From Devosia sp. Root685 (GTDB taxonomy: Bacteria; Pseudomonadota; Alphaproteobacteria; Rhizobiales; Devosiaceae), in NCBI RefSeq assembly GCF_001427875.1, contig NZ_LMHK01000005.1, positions 124,001 to 188,000 of the forward strand: DNA of 64,000 nt. Direction: 5' to 3'. A model generated the notes under the pieces. That model did not search any database, was not told the origin of the DNA, and saw only the letters and a list, made by a program, of their open reading frames with translations. A program made the position numbers and the translations under genes. This document shows positions 60,159-64,000 of this stretch, in pieces (position 1 is the stretch's first letter; every line of letters starts with the position of its first letter).

Positions 60159-61715
60159 TTAGCTAACCAGATCGGGGAGGCGGGCTTCCATCAAGGCCTT
60201 GGTCAGCCGGTGCTGTGGCGCGGCGAACAGGGCGGCGGGCTTGCCCTCCTCGACGATTTTTCCGGCCTCCATCACCAGCACGCGATCCGCCATGGCCGCG
60301 ACCATGTCGAGGTCGTGGCTGATGATGATATAGGTGAGGCCGAACTGGTTCTGCAGGCGCGCCAGCAGGTCAAGCACATCGCCGCGCACCGAAACATCGA
60401 GCGCCGAAACCGGCTCGTCGAGCACGACGAGGCTTGGGCGGGTGACGAGAGCGCGGGCAATGGCCAGGCGCTGGCGCTGGCCGCCGGAAAATTCGTGCGG
60501 GAAACGCGTGAGCATGCCCCGCTCAAGGCCAACCGATTCGATCGCATCGACGAGCCGCTGGTCGTGTTCGTCATGATCGAGCCCCGGCAAAAGTCGCAGG
60601 GGCTCACCAAGCGACTGGCCCACGCTCAGCCGCGGATTGAAACTGCCGAACGGGTCCTGGAACACCAGCGATAGATCGGCGCGGCGAGCCGGCGGAAGGT
60701 CACCGCCGCGATAGACCGTGCCCTCAAACTGCATTTGCCCCGATGTTGCGCTGTCGAGCCCGACGATCATGCGGGCAAGTGTCGTCTTGCCGCAGCCGGA
60801 GGGGCCAACCAGCGCCAGGCATTCACCCGCCGAAACGCTCAAGCTGACATCATTGACCGCCAATAGCGGTTGCGTCCCCCAACGCCAGAAACCGCCTTGC
60901 GAGAAGGCGCGCGTGAGGTGATCCACCTCCAGCAAGGTCTTGTCAGCCACATGTGGCTCACCCTGTCGCTGCACCATGCGCGTCGCGGCAACGAGTTTTT
61001 GCGTATAGGCCTCGGCCGGCTGGGACAGCACCGCTTTCACTGTGCCGCTCTCGACCAATTTGCCGCCGCGCAAAACGGCAATCCTGTCGCAGAGCGCAGC
61101 GACGGCGCGCATATCGTGGCTGATGAAGATCAGCGTCATCTGCCGCCGGTCGCAAATCTCGCGGATGAGGTCAAGCACCATGCGCTGGGTAATGACGTCG
61201 AGGGCCGAGGTCGGCTCATCGGCAATCATCAGGTCCGGCGCACTGGCCAGCGCCATGGCAATCATCACGCGCTGGCGCTGCCCGCCCGAAAGCTGATGCG
61301 GAAAGCGCGCGGCATGCCGGGCTTCAAGGCCGACTTCTTCGAGAAGCCCCACAACGGCGCTATCGCCATCTTGGCCGTTCAGCTTAAGCGCCTCTTCGAT
61401 CTGAGCGCCAACCCGCATCAGCGGATTGAGCGCCGTCATCGGCTCTTGAAACACCATGCCGATCCGCTGCCCGCGCAGGCGCGCCATAGCCTTTTCGTCT
61501 TGGGGCAGGGGTGCGCCATCGAAGCGAATGGTGCCGGAAACCTCGGCATCCTCGGGTAGAAGGCCGGTGATGGCCAAGGCGGTCAGCGACTTGCCCGAGC
61601 CGCTTTCGCCGATCACGCCAAAGCGGTCGCCTTGGTTGATGCTGAGGGACAGACCCGAAACCGCCGGCTTGCCGCCAAAGCTGATCGTCAGGTTTTCGAT
61701 TTCAACCAGCGACAT
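60159..61715 (-). CDS. Peptide ABC transporter ATPase, two fused nucleotide-binding domains (DppDF/GsiA-like)
   Basis: 518 residues from the ATG at 61715. Two complete ABC domains: Walker A GESGSGKS and signature LSGGQRQRVMIAMAL in the first half, Walker A GPSGCGKTT and signature FSGGQRQRLAIARAL in the second. Each has its Walker B (LMIADEPTSALD, LVVLDEPVSALD) and switch His. This is the DppD+DppF pair in one chain, as in GsiA/YejF. It powers import of di- or oligopeptides or nickel-type ligands. It overlaps the permease gene before it by 14 bases. Confidence 0.95.
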   Translation of the reverse strand: MSLVEIENLTISFGGKPAVSGLSLSINQGDRFGVIGESGSGKSLTALAITGLLPEDAEVSGTIRFDGAPLPQDEKAMARLRGQRIGMVFQEPMTALNPLMRVGAQIEEALKLNGQDGDSAVVGLLEEVGLEARHAARFPHQLSGGQRQRVMIAMALASAPDLMIADEPTSALDVITQRMVLDLIREICDRRQMTLIFISHDMRAVAALCDRIAVLRGGKLVESGTVKAVLSQPAEAYTQKLVAATRMVQRQGEPHVADKTLLEVDHLTRAFSQGGFWRWGTQPLLAVNDVSLSVSAGECLALVGPSGCGKTTLARMIVGLDSATSGQMQFEGTVYRGGDLPPARRADLSLVFQDPFGSFNPRLSVGQSLGEPLRLLPGLDHDEHDQRLVDAIESVGLERGMLTRFPHEFSGGQRQRLAIARALVTRPSLVVLDEPVSALDVSVRGDVLDLLARLQNQFGLTYIIISHDLDMVAAMADRVLVMEAGKIVEEGKPAALFAAPQHRLTKALMEARLPDLVS

Positions 61716-62550
61716 TGGCCAATCCCCGATTGCGCAGGCGCGGGTCGAGCGCATCGCGCAACCCGTCTCCGGCGATGTTGAGGGCGATGACGATAACGAC
61801 GATGGCAAGCCCCGGCGCGAGACTGAGCCAGGGATGGATCAGAAAGAGGCTCTGCGCGTCCCGCAGCATCAATCCCAAACTCGTGGCAGGAGGCTGCGTG
61901 CCAAGACCGATATAGGACAGGCCCGCTTCGGCGAGAATCCCGAGCGACAGCTGGATCGTGCCCTGCACGATGATGAGGCTCGCAATATTGGGCAGGAGGT
62001 GCAGCAGGGCGATCATCGGCTTGCGAAGGCCCGCTAGCCGTGCGGCGGCAACGAAGTCCAGCGTCGAAATGGCCAAGGCCCCGCCGCGCGCCACCTGCGC
62101 AAAAACCGGCACGTTGAAGATGCCGATGGCGATCACCGCATTGCTGGCGCCGGGCCCCATCAGCGTGGCGATGAGAATGGCGATGACGACGGCGGGGAAG
62201 GCAAAGGCGAGATCGGAAAAACGCAGCACCACCCATTCGACTGGCCCGCCATAGATGGCGGCGGCGAGCCCCAGCGGCACGCCGATGCCGGCGCCGATGA
62301 GAACGGCGATGGCCCCAACTGTAAAGCTTGTCAGCGTGCCCGACATGATCAGCGAGAGCATATCGCGGCCAAGTTGATCAGTGCCCAGCCAATGCTCGGC
62401 CCCCGGCGTCGCAAAGCGTCGGGCGATGGAAATGTCGGCAATGGGGTAGGGTGTCCAGACAAGCGAAAGCAGCGCCAGCATCGCAAAAAGTGCGGTGGCG
62501 GCGAGGCCGATCGTCAGGCCCGGATGTTTGAAGACACTGCGCCAGTTCAT
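61702..62550 (-). CDS. Peptide ABC transporter permease (DppC-like)
   Basis: 282 residues. DppC features: N-terminal helix (GLTIGLAATALFAMLALLSLVW), HWLGTDQLGRDMLSLIMSGT, about six helices, and the coupling motif EAGLSYIGLGTQPPATSLGLML. It pairs with the DppB-like permease, whose stop overlaps its start by four bases (ATGA), and its own end overlaps the ATPase gene. Confidence 0.95.
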   Translation of the reverse strand: MNWRSVFKHPGLTIGLAATALFAMLALLSLVWTPYPIADISIARRFATPGAEHWLGTDQLGRDMLSLIMSGTLTSFTVGAIAVLIGAGIGVPLGLAAAIYGGPVEWVVLRFSDLAFAFPAVVIAILIATLMGPGASNAVIAIGIFNVPVFAQVARGGALAISTLDFVAAARLAGLRKPMIALLHLLPNIASLIIVQGTIQLSLGILAEAGLSYIGLGTQPPATSLGLMLRDAQSLFLIHPWLSLAPGLAIVVIVIALNIAGDGLRDALDPRLRNRGLANVAG

Positions 62551-63497
62551 GCCCGTCGCTCCCGCAGGCGCGGGTCGACCAGGCCATAGGCGAGATCGAC
62601 AACCAGCATGGTGAAGCTGACGACGAGCACGAGGATGATCGTGGCGCTGCGCACCAGCACGAGATCACGCTCGGAAATAGCGGTGAAGATCAGCCGGCCG
62701 AGGCCGGGCAGGTAGAAGACGTTTTCGACGATGATGGTGCCGGCGATCAGGAAGGCGAATTGCAGGCCGAGGATTGTGAGCACCGGGAGCAAGGCGTTAC
62801 GCACGCCGTGGCGCCACAGGGCTTCGCCAAAGGTCATGCCCTTGGCACGGGCGGTGCGGATGAAATCCTGGCTCGAAACATCGACCAGCGCGGTGCGCAT
62901 GACGCGCGCGAGGATGGCGGCTTGTGGCAGGGCGAGCGCGAGGCTCGGCAGCACAAGGCCGCGGAGAGAGGCCCAGGCATCTTCATTCCATGGCGTAAAG
63001 CCGCCCGGCGGCAGCCAGCGCAGGGTGACGGCGAACAGCAAGGTAAGCAGCATGCCGAACCAGAAATTGGGTATGGCGACCCCGGTCTGTGCGAGGATCA
63101 TGAGCGCGGTGTCGACCGGCTTGCCGCGATGGCGCGCGGCCAGAATGCCAAGCGGCAGGCCGATGGCGACGGAAATGACCATGGCGAAGAGCGTCAGCGG
63201 CAGGGTGACGGCCATGCGTTCGGCGATGAGGCCGGCAACCGGAAGTTTCTGCGTCTGCGATAGGCCAAAGTCGCCGCGCAGCATGCCGAACAGCCAATTG
63301 CTGAAGCGCAGAAGAGCCGGGTCATCGAGACCCATTTGCAGGCGCAACGCCGCGACGGCTTCGGGCGTCGCATTGATGCCAAGAATGAAGCGGGCGGGAT
63401 CGCCGGGCAGGAGATCAAGCAGCAGGAAAATGACCGCTGCGGCGATGAGAAGCGTGACGAGGAACCCGAAAATGCGGCGGAGGATGTAGAGGGTCAT
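62547..63497 (-). CDS. Peptide ABC transporter permease (DppB-like)
   Basis: 316 residues from the ATG at 63497; a GTG six codons upstream is also possible. DppB features: MTLYILRRIFGFLVTLLIAAAVIFLLLDLLPGDPARFILG, ETMAVTLPLTLFAMV-like region (AERMAVTLPLTLFAMVISVAIGLPLGI), and TARAKGMTFGEALWRHGVRNALLPVLTILG, the coupling loop. Family E repeat copy 3 separates it from the binding-protein gene and may lie over its translation start region. Confidence 0.95.
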   Translation of the reverse strand: MTLYILRRIFGFLVTLLIAAAVIFLLLDLLPGDPARFILGINATPEAVAALRLQMGLDDPALLRFSNWLFGMLRGDFGLSQTQKLPVAGLIAERMAVTLPLTLFAMVISVAIGLPLGILAARHRGKPVDTALMILAQTGVAIPNFWFGMLLTLLFAVTLRWLPPGGFTPWNEDAWASLRGLVLPSLALALPQAAILARVMRTALVDVSSQDFIRTARAKGMTFGEALWRHGVRNALLPVLTILGLQFAFLIAGTIIVENVFYLPGLGRLIFTAISERDLVLVRSATIILVLVVSFTMLVVDLAYGLVDPRLRERRA

Positions 63498-63506
63498 GGG
63501 GCGAAG

Positions 63507-63622
63507 GACCCCCACCCAACCTCCCCCTGGAAGGGGGAGGGGTCGGCCGGTGTTTGTCTCTGAAACGCGCTACGCACTCGATATGGTCCCTCCCCCCATT
63601 GGGGGGAGGCTAGGTGGGGGGC
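63507..63622. repeat. Palindromic intergenic repeat, family E copy 3
   Basis: GACCCCCACCCAACCTCCCC with CTGGAAGGGGGAGGGG on the left, CCTCCCCCCATTGGGGGGAG with GCTAGGTGGGGGGC on the right. It lies in the operon between the binding protein and DppB-like genes, where it could set their expression ratio. Confidence 0.88.
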
Positions 63623-63638
63623 GTCGAGCGCCGAAGCC

Positions 63639-64000
63639 CTATTCAACCCAATGAACGTCGCGTAGCACCACGCCTTCGACGGGCGCGTTTTGCCACATGC
63701 CTTCGAGCTTGGCGTTCCAGACGCCGGTCTGGGCGAGTTCGAAGAGGAAGCCGTTGACCGCATCCTTGGCGATGATGGTCTGCATCTCTTGGGCCAGCTC
63801 CTTGCGCTTGGCCTCGTCGGTCGTGGCATTGAGCGTCTCGTTGAGGGCCTGCACTTCAGGATTGTTATAGCCGAAGTAGTAGTCGGGATTGGCATAGATG
63901 CCAATGTCGAAGGGCTCGACATGGCTGATGATCGTCAGGTCGAAGTCCTTGTTGGCAAAGACATCTTCCAGCCACTGCGCCCATTCCATGTTGATCAGCT
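63639..64000 (-). CDS. Peptide ABC transporter substrate-binding protein (SBP_bac_5), C-terminal part
   Basis: The gene runs off the window; the last 120 residues are seen. LINMEWAQWLEDVFANKDFDLTIISHVEPFDIGIYANPDYYFGYNNPEVQALNETLNATTDEAKRKELAQEMQTIIAKDAVNGFLFELAQTGVWN is the end of a DppA/OppA-type protein, including the typical E-W-x-x-x-L and 'A-x-E-x-Q-x-I-I-x-x-D'. It is the first gene of the leftward transporter operon. The ATG at 63989 is only an internal Met. Confidence 0.93.
   Translation of the reverse strand, partial: LINMEWAQWLEDVFANKDFDLTIISHVEPFDIGIYANPDYYFGYNNPEVQALNETLNATTDEAKRKELAQEMQTIIAKDAVNGFLFELAQTGVWNAKLEGMWQNAPVEGVVLRDVHWVE

Overview
The window is a GC-rich chromosomal segment of an alphaproteobacterium, most likely of the order Hyphomicrobiales and probably Devosia-like; the genus is an inference from gene content and order, not from a marker gene. 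Supporting signs are a 5-aminolevulinate synthase (C4 haem route), the SRP RNA-dnaX-ybaB-recR block, the degP-feuP-feuQ order known from rhizobia, the dapD/dapE and def-fmt-truA blocks facing each other, and many small palindromic intergenic repeats of at least seven families. No phage, insertion sequence, CRISPR array, tRNA or rRNA was seen. Genes are tightly packed and frequently overlap by 1-4 bases.

Layout. 1-1241: end of a probable TctA-type permease, a tiny conserved-looking protein and a GNAT acetyltransferase. 1630-6505: hemA (with an FNR/FixK-like box upstream), an acyltransferase-like protein coupled to a DUF4037 protein, and an OmpA-type lipoprotein. 6504-12535: signalling and envelope genes: two coupled small proteins of unknown role, a CSS-EAL phosphodiesterase, a PRC-barrel protein, a hybrid histidine kinase, mscL, and a FixJ-like regulator whose phospho-acceptor Asp is Asn. 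12798-15830: recR, ybaB, dnaX and SRP RNA. 16131-20267: an NMT1-type ABC importer followed by a stand-alone allophanate-hydrolase C-terminal domain and a GntR regulator; similar palindromes lie in front of the operon and of the regulator. 20486-27134: LOG protein, feuQ, feuP, degP, rmuC. 27268-33434: def, fmt, truA converging on dapD, DUF805, dapE and two membrane proteins. 33641-37159: an OmpR-type regulator, a 53-residue membrane protein and a histidine kinase fused at its C-terminus to a periplasmic solute-binding domain. 37379-46031: uxaC, an APH(6)-like kinase, a CAP lipoprotein, an M20 amidohydrolase, an AEC carrier, and glpD/glpK. 46250-53076: DUF1499, pdxH, a DnaJ-like chaperone, a Sua5-type enzyme, an HDAC-family protein, xseB, a SCO protein and tlyA. 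53077-59475: etfBA, aromatic aminotransferase, transaldolase-like aldolase, mrp, beta-glucosidase. 59526-64000: UPF0149 protein and a Dpp/Opp peptide importer that runs off the window.

Most genes are housekeeping or ordinary transport. The items most worth a second look are the kinase-binding-protein fusion with its internal signal-peptide-like segment (33641-36094), the ABC/allophanate-C/GntR locus with its palindromes (16131-20267), the non-canonical FixJ-like regulator with a promoter and operator-like inverted repeat (11703-12535), the acyltransferase-like/DUF4037 pair (3258-5678), and a 16-bp sequence shared by the uxaC and AEC-carrier upstream regions.
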